The translations under genes were made by a program, and so were the position numbers. Below the pieces are notes generated by a model. The model saw nothing but the letters and a program-made list of their open reading frames with translations, was not told where the DNA came from and made no database searches. DNA of 33,239 bases from Sutterella seckii (GTDB taxonomy: Bacteria; Pseudomonadota; Gammaproteobacteria; Burkholderiales; Burkholderiaceae_F): contig NZ_WEHX01000017.1 of assembly GCF_009183815.1 (NCBI RefSeq), positions 1 to 33,239 of the forward strand, in the 5' to 3' direction. This document shows, piece after piece, positions 8,122-15,676 of this stretch (within the stretch, counting starts at the first letter, position 1; the number at the start of each line of letters is the position of its first letter).

Positions 8122-9270
8122 TCACTCTCCTTCGACAATCCGCACGGGTTCGCCTTCACGAGGCTTATGAGTCCCGTCCGTGATGACGGTTTCGCCGGCG
8201 CTCAGCCCCGAGGAAACAATCGCGGCGGATTCCGTCGTGCACTCGACCTCTACCCGGCGCTTCTCCGCGCGGTTCTCCTTCGTCACCACCCAGACCCAGG
8301 CGCCTTTTTCGTCATGCATCACTGCGTACGGAAGAACGCCGAGCGCGCCGCCCCTGGCGTTCCGCTCAAGCTCGACGGCGACGGTGCTCCCCGGAACAAG
8401 CGCCTCATCGGAATTCGAGATCTCGGCATAAACATCGAGCGTATCGGTGTCCGCTCCCGCGCTGTTGTCGGTGAACGCAATGCGCGCGGCCTCCGCGAGC
8501 TTCGTTCCGTCAGCTAGCGTAATCCTCGCCGTTCCTTCCTCGCGGAGCTTTTCAACCGATCCGAAAAGCGAGGCCGCATCCTTCATTGAAACCGCAAACC
8601 GCACGCGCACGGGATCGGTCGCCACCACGGTCGTGAGGGCTCCCGACGAAGACGTCACCCAGCTTCCAACCGGAAAGGCGGCGACGCCCGCACGCCCGTC
8701 CGAGGGTGCGGCGATCACCGCGTGCTTCAAATCATCCCGGGCGAGCGTCTCATCGGCTTCCGCCGCGAGGAGCGCTGCTTCCGCAGTCTTTGCGGTCCGC
8801 ACCGCCGCATCATAGGCGTCGCGGCTCTCAGCATTCTGCTCCCAGAGCTTCTTGACGCGCGCGAGCGACCGCTTTGCATACTCGAGCTCAGCCTCCGCCT
8901 CCCTTCTTGCGCCTTCGGCGCTCTTTACCGCCGCCTCATAGCGCACCGGGTCGAGCCGGAAAAGGACGTCGCCTTTCTTCACCCGCCCGCCTTCGGCAAA
9001 AGGCGCCTCGATGATCTCGCCCGAAATGCGGGACGTAATGTTCACAACCGCCGGAGACACGATCCGCGCGGAATACCGGCGCCCGGGCAGAGCGTCGACC
9101 GCAAAGACCTTCCCCGCGGCGACTGCCGGGGCCTTCACGGCCATGCCCGGCGCTCCGGACGGTGCGTCCGGAGAAGCAGCGAAAGCGCCCGGAGCGAGAA
9201 AGCCGAGGCAAAGAACGCCCGAAAAGAGGCCCGGGGCGAAAAGCGAAAAGAAAGCGTGCAGCTTCATCAT
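8122..9270 (-). CDS. RND efflux periplasmic adaptor (membrane fusion protein)
   Basis: This 382-residue protein begins with a hydrophobic signal segment (MMKLHAFFSLFAPGLFSG..., ending GAFA near residue 31). A biotinyl-lipoyl-like half motif (GGRVKKGDVLFRLDP), a long alpha-hairpin of heptad-like Ala/Glu/Lys residues, and a second half motif (IAAPSDGRAGVAAFPVGSWV) follow, then beta-barrel and membrane-proximal domains. It bridges the pump to an outer-membrane channel. The ATG at 9270 overlaps the regulator's stop codon (ATGA). The open frame continues upstream to 9414 but only as a shadow of the regulator. The mature protein lacks the lipobox cysteine found in AcrA/MexA. Confidence 0.92.
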   Translation of the reverse strand: MMKLHAFFSLFAPGLFSGVLCLGFLAPGAFAASPDAPSGAPGMAVKAPAVAAGKVFAVDALPGRRYSARIVSPAVVNITSRISGEIIEAPFAEGGRVKKGDVLFRLDPVRYEAAVKSAEGARREAEAELEYAKRSLARVKKLWEQNAESRDAYDAAVRTAKTAEAALLAAEADETLARDDLKHAVIAAPSDGRAGVAAFPVGSWVTSSSGALTTVVATDPVRVRFAVSMKDAASLFGSVEKLREEGTARITLADGTKLAEAARIAFTDNSAGADTDTLDVYAEISNSDEALVPGSTVAVELERNARGGALGVLPYAVMHDEKGAWVWVVTKENRAEKRRVEVECTTESAAIVSSGLSAGETVITDGTHKPREGEPVRIVEGE

Positions 9271-9755
9271 GATTTCAAAATAGAACGTTCGGTTGATTTT
9301 TCGAGCTTCCCGGAAGCGCCCTCCACTACCCGCCAGAAAGCCTCGAGGTCGCTCGTCGGGATCCCATTCGTCGCCTCCTCCCAGAGAGCGGCAAGTTCCT
9401 TCCCGACTGTGCACTTGCGCCCTTTTTCCGTAATGCGGATCGCCACGGTGCGCCGGTCGGTCAGAAGCCGCTCGCGCGTGAGGAGCCCGAGCGCTGCAAG
9501 TTCTTCAACGGCCTCCGATACCGTCGAAGGCGCGAAGCCCGTCAATTCCGCAAGGTCCTTGAGCCGAAATGCCTTTTTGTCGTCTTCCGGCCCTTTGCTC
9601 TGCCGCGCGAGGACCGAGAGAATCCGGCCCTTCGCGATGGATATCCGGCCGGAACGCACGTCCGAAACCTGGTCCGGCGTCTCTGCTCCCCGGACAAGGA
9701 GCACGAATGCAAGGTCGAAAAGGAGCGTTATGGGAGGAGAGGAAGCGTCTGTCAT
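9267..9755 (-). CDS. MarR-family transcriptional regulator of the efflux operon
   Basis: A 162-residue winged-helix regulator. The recognition helix region reads FRLKDLAELTGFAPSTVSEAVEELAALGLL and the wing RERLLTDRRTVAIRITEKGR, which is the classical MarR pattern with a conserved DRR wing. The ATG at 9755 has GAAAG about six bases upstream; a TTG at 9773 is possible but less likely. It is the first gene of the operon, translationally coupled to the adaptor gene, so it probably represses its own operon until a drug or other ligand is bound. A dyad just upstream of the start is a candidate operator. Confidence 0.88.
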   Translation of the reverse strand: MTDASSPPITLLFDLAFVLLVRGAETPDQVSDVRSGRISIAKGRILSVLARQSKGPEDDKKAFRLKDLAELTGFAPSTVSEAVEELAALGLLTRERLLTDRRTVAIRITEKGRKCTVGKELAALWEEATNGIPTSDLEAFWRVVEGASGKLEKSTERSILKS

Positions 9756-9762
9756 GGAAACT

Positions 9763-9791
9763 TTCGGATTCAAAACAATTCGTTTTCCGAA
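9763..9791. promoter_or_regulatory. Candidate MarR operator
   Basis: Just upstream of the marR-like start codon, an inner repeat AAAAC-AATTC-GTTTT (9772-9786) lies within outer arms TTCGGA (9763-9768) and TCCGAA (9786-9791). The two dyad centres differ by two bases. Position and AT-rich dyad character fit autoregulation by the MarR protein; no binding evidence can be taken from the sequence itself. Confidence 0.4.
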
Positions 9792-9880
9792 ATATTATTC
9801 GCAGAGCGTCTCCTCTGAGATCCGGCAAAGACACCGAATCATTTCAAAATGTGTTTCCCCGGACCGGCGCCCGGGTTCTC

Positions 9881-10411
9881 TCAGATCGCGACGCCCTCAA
9901 TCCCGAGAAGCATCCGCTTGGCATCAAGCCCGCCGCCGTAGCCCGTGATGGATCCGTCCTTCCCGATCACCCGGTGGCAGGGAACAATGATGGAAAAGGG
10001 ATTTTCGCCGACGGCCACTCCCACGGCGCGCATAGCCTTCGGGCGTCCGATCCTGCGGGCAAGGTCGCCGTAGCTCACGGTTTCTCCCCAGGGAATGTCG
10101 AGAAGCGCATTCCAGACATCCTTTTGGAAATCGGTGCCGAGAAAGAGGAGCGGAAGGTCGAACGTGCGGCGCTTCCCTTCCCAGTATTCGCGAAGCTCCG
10201 CCTCCGTGCGGTCGAGGAGCGGGTCTAGCCGGGCTTCATAAGGGCCCTTAAGAAACCGATCAATCCGCTTCTGAACGGTCGCGCGATGCCATCCCGACTC
10301 CCAGTCGCAGAAGGCGAGCTTCCCGTCAACGGCGCCGAGAAGGAGCGTGCCGCAGGGAAGCGTGAATTTGCGCGTTGAAACGACGGCATTCTGGAGAAGC
10401 GGATCGACCAT
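9881..10411 (-). CDS. ogt: Methylated-DNA--protein-cysteine methyltransferase (Ogt/MGMT)
   Basis: A 176-residue suicide repair protein that removes O6-alkyl groups from guanine. The DNA-binding region VSYGDLARRIGRPKAMRAVG and the active-site IIVPCHRVIG, with acceptor Cys145, are intact. They are followed by the conserved TGYGGGLDAKRMLL segment. The start at 10411 has an AGGAG nine bases upstream. The open frame extends further upstream to 10630, but that part is low-complexity and lacks family features. It is an Ogt-type single-domain enzyme without the Ada regulatory domain, and is divergent from the amidohydrolase gene. Confidence 0.92.
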   Translation of the reverse strand: MVDPLLQNAVVSTRKFTLPCGTLLLGAVDGKLAFCDWESGWHRATVQKRIDRFLKGPYEARLDPLLDRTEAELREYWEGKRRTFDLPLLFLGTDFQKDVWNALLDIPWGETVSYGDLARRIGRPKAMRAVGVAVGENPFSIIVPCHRVIGKDGSITGYGGGLDAKRMLLGIEGVAI

Positions 10412-10473
10412 GGAAGAAACTCCTGACAAACATTCGAAGCGTTCGGCATGCTCCTCATCATACGCGGGCTCGC

Positions 10474-10487
10474 CCGGGCCGGCCCGG
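10474..10487. repeat. 14-bp GC palindrome in a divergent promoter region
   Basis: CCGGGCC-GGCCCGG is a perfect 14-bp palindrome in the 212-base gap between the ogt and amidohydrolase starts. In this GC-rich genome chance is quite possible. A -10-like CATAAT lies at 10569-10574 ahead of the amidohydrolase gene, without an obvious -35. Confidence 0.2.
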
Positions 10488-10623
10488 CCTACGAGAAAGA
10501 GCGGAGCCGGGAGGACATGGATCAGCTTCCGGCCGCGGCCACTTCTGCCGCTTTTCTTTCCCGGGCCCATAATGGGAGCACTCTGAAATTCTGATTTGGT
10601 TTTCTTTAAGGAGCTTTCCCCAG

Positions 10624-11811
10624 ATGCCACGCACGCTTGAAGCGCTTCTCGGCCGCGAGGATGCCGAGCGCATTATTGAATTCCGCCGCGATCTCCACCG
10701 CCATCCGGAAATCGGCATGGATACCGCCCGGACGGCAGAAAAGCTTGAGGCCTTCCTTTCGACCTTTCCCGTCGACCGCGTGAAGCGCGTTGAAAAGAAC
10801 GGCGTCGTTGCGCTCATCAAAGGCCGCGAGGACGGGCCCATGATCGGACTGCGCGGCGACACGGACGCGCTTCCCATTCAGGACGAAACCAACAACCCCT
10901 GGACGAGCGAAGTCGAAAAGTGCGCGCACCTCTGCGGCCACGACGGCCATACGGCGGGGGCGCTCGCAACAGCGCTCTATTTGTCTAAGCACCGCGACTT
11001 TGCTGGGTCCGTGGCCGTCATCTTCCAACCGGGAGAAGAAGGCTGGGCGGGCGCCGACCTCATGATCAAGGACGGGCTTTTCAAACGCTTCCCCTGCAAG
11101 GAGGTCTACGCCATTCACGGGGATCCCTCGCATGACCTGGGCACCATTCTACTTCAGCCCGGCCCCATGACGGCGTCGGTCGACATCGCCTACATGACGG
11201 TCGAGGGCCGGGGCGGCCACGGCGCGCGTCCCCAGGAAGCGATCGACCCGATGCCGGCAGCGGCCGAACTCATCCTTGCGCTTCAGACTATCGTCTCGCG
11301 TCGCGTCGACCCCAACGACTCCGCCGTCGTCTCCTGCTGCTACGTGCATGCGGGCGACCCGCTCGCCCCCACCGTCATTCCGCAGCGCGTGGAGCTTTCC
11401 GCCACGATCCGCACGTTCGACGGGAAGGTGCGCGATCTGATTGAAAAGCGCTTCAACGAAATCACCTCCGGCATCGGCACCACCTTCGGCGGCGTCGTGA
11501 AGCTCGACTACCAGAGGCGCTATCCGCCGCAGATCAACGACGAGAAGCTCGCGCTCGCGGCAATCGACGCTCTGAAGCCCGTCTTCGGCGACGAGAACGT
11601 CGTCACGAACGCAAAGCCCTCGATGGGCGGCGAAGACTTCGCCTTCATGAGCGAAGCCGTTCCCGGGGTCTACATGAAGGTGGGCCTGAGGGACAAGGAT
11701 CACCAGGCGGCGCTTCACAATCCGGGATTCGACTTCAACGACCTCGCGCTTGCAAACTCCGTCGAAGCCTTCCGCGCGATTGTTGAGGCGCGGCTGCCGC
11801 TCAAAGCGTGA
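10624..11811 (+). CDS. M20-family amidohydrolase (hippurate hydrolase/aminoacylase-like)
   Basis: A 395-residue metallopeptidase-fold enzyme that cleaves N-acyl or amide bonds of amino-acid conjugates. Metal-site motifs are visible: LCGHDGHTAG (Cys104, His106, His109), the catalytic/metal glutamates in QPGEEGWAGAD (138-139), His165, and the C-terminal PSMGGEDFAF. The lid-domain dimerisation segment with GGHGARPQEAIDP is also present. No signal peptide, so it acts in the cytoplasm. AAGGAG precedes the ATG. It is monocistronic, followed by a terminator. Whether the substrate is hippurate, N-acetyl amino acids or p-aminobenzoyl-glutamate cannot be decided from sequence. Confidence 0.9.
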   Translation: MPRTLEALLGREDAERIIEFRRDLHRHPEIGMDTARTAEKLEAFLSTFPVDRVKRVEKNGVVALIKGREDGPMIGLRGDTDALPIQDETNNPWTSEVEKCAHLCGHDGHTAGALATALYLSKHRDFAGSVAVIFQPGEEGWAGADLMIKDGLFKRFPCKEVYAIHGDPSHDLGTILLQPGPMTASVDIAYMTVEGRGGHGARPQEAIDPMPAAAELILALQTIVSRRVDPNDSAVVSCCYVHAGDPLAPTVIPQRVELSATIRTFDGKVRDLIEKRFNEITSGIGTTFGGVVKLDYQRRYPPQINDEKLALAAIDALKPVFGDENVVTNAKPSMGGEDFAFMSEAVPGVYMKVGLRDKDHQAALHNPGFDFNDLALANSVEAFRAIVEARLPLKA

Positions 11812-11839
11812 GTTCGATAGTCTCCTCTAAGACAAGAGG

Positions 11840-11876
11840 GCCCGGACGGAAATGACGCTCCGGGCATTTTCTTTTG
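11840..11876 (+). terminator. Intrinsic terminator after the amidohydrolase gene
   Basis: Stem GCCCGGA (11840-11846) / TCCGGGC (11859-11865) is followed by ATTTTCTTTT on the plus strand. No T-tract is present on the opposite side, so it should act mainly on the plus-strand gene. Confidence 0.8.
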
Positions 11877-11889
11877 AACGCTTTCGCGA

Positions 11890-12744
11890 TTACTTCCTGC
11901 GAGAAATCACAACTGCAGCGCTTCCCGCGGCGATGATGAGCGCAGTCCCGAAGGCGGCTGCGATCGATACGTTCTCGCCGAAAACGAGGAATCCGATGCC
12001 TTCAGCGATAAGAATGGCGGAAAACTGCAGAATGCTCGTGACGAGCGGGTTCCTCGCACCCCAGGAAAGCGTGAGCGAGAGCTGCGAGAGCACCGCGCAG
12101 AGGCCCATCCCGAGAAGCGGCAGGATGTTTTCCGTCGTGATGCGCGTGAGCCCGCCCTCGAAAAGGAGCGTCCCCAGAAGGCCGAAGGCTACTCCGAAGA
12201 GAGAGAAGTAGAAGACGATCCGCCACTCGGGTTCACCCTCGCGGATGAGCGCCCGGATCTGCAGATAGGCGGCTGTGGAGAACATCCCGGCCGTGAGGCC
12301 GATCAGGGACGGAAGCGCCTCGGCAGACAAAAAATCCGGCCGGAGAACAATGAGGACGCCCGCAAACCCTGCGGCAGCGGCGGCAATGAGCCTCATATCC
12401 GGGCATCTCCCCAGTCTCAAAGCCGCAAAGGCGGCAATGGCCGCCATGTAGATCGGACTCATGTAGTTGAGGGTCATGGCGGCCCCGAGCGGAAGAATCC
12501 CGAGGGTCCAGAACCAGATGACGGTGCCCAGGGTCCCGAGGAAGCTTCGCTTCATGTGGGACGCAAAATGCTTGGTCCGGAGCGTCTTCCCGGCAATGAG
12601 CGACCAGCCGGCGAGCGCAAGCACGGCAAAGACGGATCGCCAGAGAAGAAGTTCGCAGGCGCCGAAATCCGCTGCGCCCGATTTGGCGAAGGCGGCCGTG
12701 AGTGAGGTGAAGAAGGCTGCCGCCAGCATCCAGAGGCTCTGCAT
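11890..12744 (-). CDS. DMT-superfamily transporter (EamA domains)
   Basis: A 284-residue inner-membrane protein with ten predicted membrane helices in two EamA repeats, for example GTVIWFWTLGILPLGAAMTL in the first half and ILPLLGMGLCAVLSQLSLTL in the second. Family members export amino acids or other metabolites; the substrate here is unknown. The start codon is only 19 bases after the T-tract of a strong terminator belonging to the upstream minus-strand flavoprotein gene. It must therefore either use a promoter lying within or before that hairpin or depend on read-through. Confidence 0.87.
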   Translation of the reverse strand: MQSLWMLAAAFFTSLTAAFAKSGAADFGACELLLWRSVFAVLALAGWSLIAGKTLRTKHFASHMKRSFLGTLGTVIWFWTLGILPLGAAMTLNYMSPIYMAAIAAFAALRLGRCPDMRLIAAAAAGFAGVLIVLRPDFLSAEALPSLIGLTAGMFSTAAYLQIRALIREGEPEWRIVFYFSLFGVAFGLLGTLLFEGGLTRITTENILPLLGMGLCAVLSQLSLTLSWGARNPLVTSILQFSAILIAEGIGFLVFGENVSIAAAFGTALIIAAGSAAVVISRRK

Positions 12745-12763
12745 AGACGTTCTTTCAAAGCAG

Positions 12764-12825
12764 AAAAAAAGACTCTGACTCCAAAGCGTCCTTTCGGGGC
12801 ACGACCGGACGCTCCGGAGTCAGAG
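12764..12825 (-). terminator. Strong terminator between flavoprotein and DMT genes
   Basis: The outer 10-bp stem CTCTGACTCC (12773-12782) / GGAGTCAGAG (12816-12825) and the inner stem GCGTCC (12786-12791) / GGACGC (12807-12812) are followed on the minus strand by seven T (complement of 12764-12770). It is the expected 3' end of the flavoprotein transcript but sits right in front of the DMT start codon. Confidence 0.85.
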
Positions 12826-12926
12826 AACTCAAAGGATTCCGATGGCCTTCTCCCCGAAATTGACCCACGGGGAAAAGTCGAAAATCCTGAAGGAAGAAAA
12901 GGAGAAAAAAGGATCCTCAGGCCCGG

Positions 12927-14438
12927 TTACGCGGCGGTCCCTGCCTTCGCGCGGGCAAGCGCCTCATGCGCTGCGACGCGCCCCCAGATCACGGCGGCAG
13001 TGAGCTGCGAGCCGTCGAGGTAGTTGTCGTAGAAGAGCCCGCCGATGGCGTTCCCGGCAGCGTAAAGACCCGGAACCGGACGGCCCTCGAGATTGAGAAC
13101 CTCGGCCTTGCGGTTGATCTTCGGACCCCCGAAGGTGGCCGTCATGCCGCCCGAGAACTCGAACGCATAGAAGGGACCTTCCTCAATGGTGCGGGGCTTT
13201 TCCATGGTGCTCGGCACCGCAAGCTTCGTCTGCGTGCCCTTGCGGCAGGCTTCGTTGAATTCCTTCACCGTGCGGGCGAGCTTTTCCGGAGGAAGACCCG
13301 CTTCGCGGGCGAGCGCCTCGATCGTGTCGGCCTTGTAGATCGGCGCCTTCGCCTTTTCGTAGCGCTTGAAGCGAAGGTCGACGATCGGCTCCTTCCTGAC
13401 GCGCGAGTCGAGAATGATGAAGGCGCGGTTTTCCGGAATCCGGCGCGGGGTATTCTGGGCGATGAAGACGTAGGTCTGGCCTTCGTCGATGTAGCGCTCG
13501 CCCTCAGGCGTCACGCAGATGCCGAAATTCACCATGTTGGACGGATTGGCGCGCGTCTTCGCGTGAATCGGACCCGCATGGAACTGGTCCATGTTGACGT
13601 AGTTGGGGAAGAAGGGCGCCGTAAGTGTGACGTTTTCGCCCGTGCAGCAGACGGAGCCGCGAAGCGGCATCCAGGCGACCGACCCGCCCATGTAGCGCGT
13701 GAGCATGTCCTTGTTGTTGTGGAACCCGCCCGTGCAGAGCACAACGCCGCCCCGGGCGCGGTAGGTTCTGCGCACGCCCTTCGAGTCGAGGGTCGAAACG
13801 CCCGTGCAGCGAAGCGCCTCGTCGTGCGTGAGCTCAATCACCTTTTCGCCGTAGTGCACGGGAACGCCGAGCTTCTTCACTTCGGCGAGCATCTGGATCG
13901 TGAGCTGGGAGCCGCCCGGCTGGACCTTGCCCGTCACTTCGTGGCAGCGGCCGAGCATCGGCGCGATCTGATAGTCGAGGGGCTTCCACTGAATGCCGCA
14001 GCGGTCCGTGAGCCACCTGATGACGCCCGCGGACTCGTCGCAGAACATGCGCATGAGATCCATGTCGCAGCGGTTCATGGAAACCTTCACCATGTCCTTA
14101 TAGAACGACTCAACGTCGTCCTTGATGCCGTCGCGCGCCTGCACCCAGGTACCCGCGGCGTTGAAGTTTCCGCCCGCGTAAATCGTGTTTCCCATGGGAA
14201 CCGGCATCTTTTCGAGCACGATCACCTTCGCGCCGATGTCGGCCGCCTCAATGGCGGCGGAAAGGCCGGCGCAGCCCGTGCCGACAATCACGATGTCGTA
14301 TTCCTCGGCACCGGCATCCTTTTTCACTGCCGCTCCGGGCGCGGCCATGGCCGCCCCGCCGGCCGCCGCCGCAGCCATGCCGAAAAGACCGTTTCTGAGA
14401 AGCGCGCGGCGCTGAGTTCCATGCTTAGCATCCGTCAT
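12927..14438 (-). CDS. Tat-exported FAD-dependent dehydrogenase/reductase (FAD_binding_2, TcuA-like)
   Basis: A 503-residue flavoprotein with a twin-arginine signal (TQRRALLRNG then an Ala-rich stretch to about residue 37), so it is folded with FAD and exported to the periplasm. The FAD motif VGTGCAGLSAA is at 52-62, and the C-terminal FAD segment reads GLYAAGNAIGG. In fumarate reductases of the flavocytochrome c family the substrate site uses an HTMGG histidine and an NRLGGNA arginine. Here the matching places read TATFGG and DNYLDGSQ, so it is probably not a fumarate reductase. The NYxxG pattern resembles tricarballylate-dehydrogenase-like enzymes. No haem-binding CxxCH is present. AGGAG precedes the ATG, and it is divergent from two LysR genes. 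Confidence 0.85.
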   Translation of the reverse strand: MTDAKHGTQRRALLRNGLFGMAAAAAGGAAMAAPGAAVKKDAGAEEYDIVIVGTGCAGLSAAIEAADIGAKVIVLEKMPVPMGNTIYAGGNFNAAGTWVQARDGIKDDVESFYKDMVKVSMNRCDMDLMRMFCDESAGVIRWLTDRCGIQWKPLDYQIAPMLGRCHEVTGKVQPGGSQLTIQMLAEVKKLGVPVHYGEKVIELTHDEALRCTGVSTLDSKGVRRTYRARGGVVLCTGGFHNNKDMLTRYMGGSVAWMPLRGSVCCTGENVTLTAPFFPNYVNMDQFHAGPIHAKTRANPSNMVNFGICVTPEGERYIDEGQTYVFIAQNTPRRIPENRAFIILDSRVRKEPIVDLRFKRYEKAKAPIYKADTIEALAREAGLPPEKLARTVKEFNEACRKGTQTKLAVPSTMEKPRTIEEGPFYAFEFSGGMTATFGGPKINRKAEVLNLEGRPVPGLYAAGNAIGGLFYDNYLDGSQLTAAVIWGRVAAHEALARAKAGTAA

Positions 14439-14549
14439 GATGTGTCTCCTGTTGCGAGTATTTCATCGGGACGAAACTCCAGAGAAATCCGGAAGTTTTT
14501 CGTCCGCCGTTATTCGGTACAGGGTGAAGTCTAGGAAGGGCCTCTCGCC

Positions 14550-14629
14550 ACAGGGAAAACGCAACACCTGGCTGGAAAAAAGCTTGATCGAAAATAAGAA
14601 ATGCCCTCCCGACTTCCGGTTTTCCCTGT
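14550..14629. promoter_or_regulatory. Widely spaced 11-bp inverted repeat in the divergent flavoprotein/LysR promoter region
   Basis: ACAGGGAAAAC (14550-14560) and its exact complement GTTTTCCCTGT (14619-14629) are 58 bases apart, in the 254-base gap between the divergent flavoprotein and LysR-type genes. Similarity extends slightly past both cores. The placement suggests a pair of regulator half-sites, perhaps for the adjacent LysR proteins, but the canonical T-N11-A box was not established. Confidence 0.4.
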
Positions 14630-14692
14630 TAAGGCGGCATCCGATCCTTTAATCTTTCGGGAAAGTGTTGCATTTTGCCGGCAGGATCAAAT

Positions 14693-15676
14693 ATGACTTC
14701 TGAAAACCTCACGGGCACCCTGCGCGAAAAAGCCGTCTTCGTGAAGGCGGTTGAACTCGGGAGCCTCGTCAAAACCGCCAGAGCGCTCGGGATGGAAGAT
14801 TCGGCGGCGGCAAAGGCGATCAACACCCTTGAGGCGAGGGAAAAGCGAAAGCTCCTCATCCGGGACCCGAAGGGATCGCGGCCGACGGCGGAAGGCTGGA
14901 AGGCCTTCAACCTGTGGCGCGGGCCCATAGCCGAACTTCTCGGAGCAATGAAGGGCGACGACGACGCCTCTCCCTGGAGAACGTGGCAGTTGAACCTTGC
15001 ATTCCCCTCAACTTCGGGCGCCGCGGTGCTCACGCCCCTCGTCGCGGAATTCGCGCTCGAGCACCCCGAATACGACATTTCGATCGAACTCACGCACGGG
15101 TCCTTTCATCCGCTCTGGAACGGCGTGGATCTGCGCATCGTGCACGGGGTCTACACGCTCGAACCCTGCAGACAGGCGCAGATTGCGTCCTTGAAGCGCA
15201 TCGTGACGGCGAACCCGAAGCTTCTGCCCCGGCTCTTTTCCGGAAAAGAAATTGAGCCCGAGGAACTGCTCAACGAAATGCTCGTGGGCGACCGCGACAT
15301 GGTTCAGTCGGGCGTCATGCGGCTCATCCGGAATTCGGACGGCTTTGAAAAGCGCCTTCGGGTTGAGCCGCGGCTCAAGGTGCGCAATCACCTCGCGGCC
15401 ATGATGACTGCGCTCGCCAACCCCGTCGTAGCCGTTGCGGTGCCGGAGCTCCTTGCAAAGCGCTGGATCGACGCGGGGGATCTCGCGCCGGTGCTTCCAG
15501 GCTGGCGCTGCCGGCCGCTGCCGCTCCGGGCCATCATCCCTCAAGACCGCCCGGTGCATCCGGCGATCCCCGGGCTTCTCGAACACATTGTCGGGCGTCT
15601 GCGGGAATCAGGAGAAGCTGAGGACGCGGCCATTCCGAAGTCTTTTGCAGCGTTTTTTGAGGAGGAGGAGAAATGA
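14693..15676 (+). CDS. LysR-type transcriptional regulator, first of a pair
   Basis: A 327-residue protein with an N-terminal winged helix-turn-helix (VFVKAVELGSLVKTARALGM..., about residues 10-60). It ends in a LysR substrate-binding-like domain (LNLAFPSTSGAAVLTPLVAEF, with DLRIVHGVY further on). The recognition helix is unusual for the family (MEDSAAAKAINTLEAREKRKLL), with more charged residues than the standard S/T-rich helix. The ATG at 14693 follows CAGGA; a TTG at 14675 is less likely. Its stop codon overlaps the start of a second LysR-type gene. Being divergent from the flavoprotein gene, it is a likely regulator of that gene. Confidence 0.8.
   Translation: MTSENLTGTLREKAVFVKAVELGSLVKTARALGMEDSAAAKAINTLEAREKRKLLIRDPKGSRPTAEGWKAFNLWRGPIAELLGAMKGDDDASPWRTWQLNLAFPSTSGAAVLTPLVAEFALEHPEYDISIELTHGSFHPLWNGVDLRIVHGVYTLEPCRQAQIASLKRIVTANPKLLPRLFSGKEIEPEELLNEMLVGDRDMVQSGVMRLIRNSDGFEKRLRVEPRLKVRNHLAAMMTALANPVVAVAVPELLAKRWIDAGDLAPVLPGWRCRPLPLRAIIPQDRPVHPAIPGLLEHIVGRLRESGEAEDAAIPKSFAAFFEEEEK

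Noticed and set aside
9858-9875. Terminator after the ogt gene (CCCGG/CCGGG stem)
   Set aside because: The stem is five base pairs and the following sequence lacks a T-tract, so it is not a convincing terminator.
12966-14534. 522-codon plus-strand open frame opposite the flavoprotein gene
   Set aside because: The composition is typical of a reverse-complement shadow, and the opposite strand carries a Tat signal, FAD motifs and a good Shine-Dalgarno.
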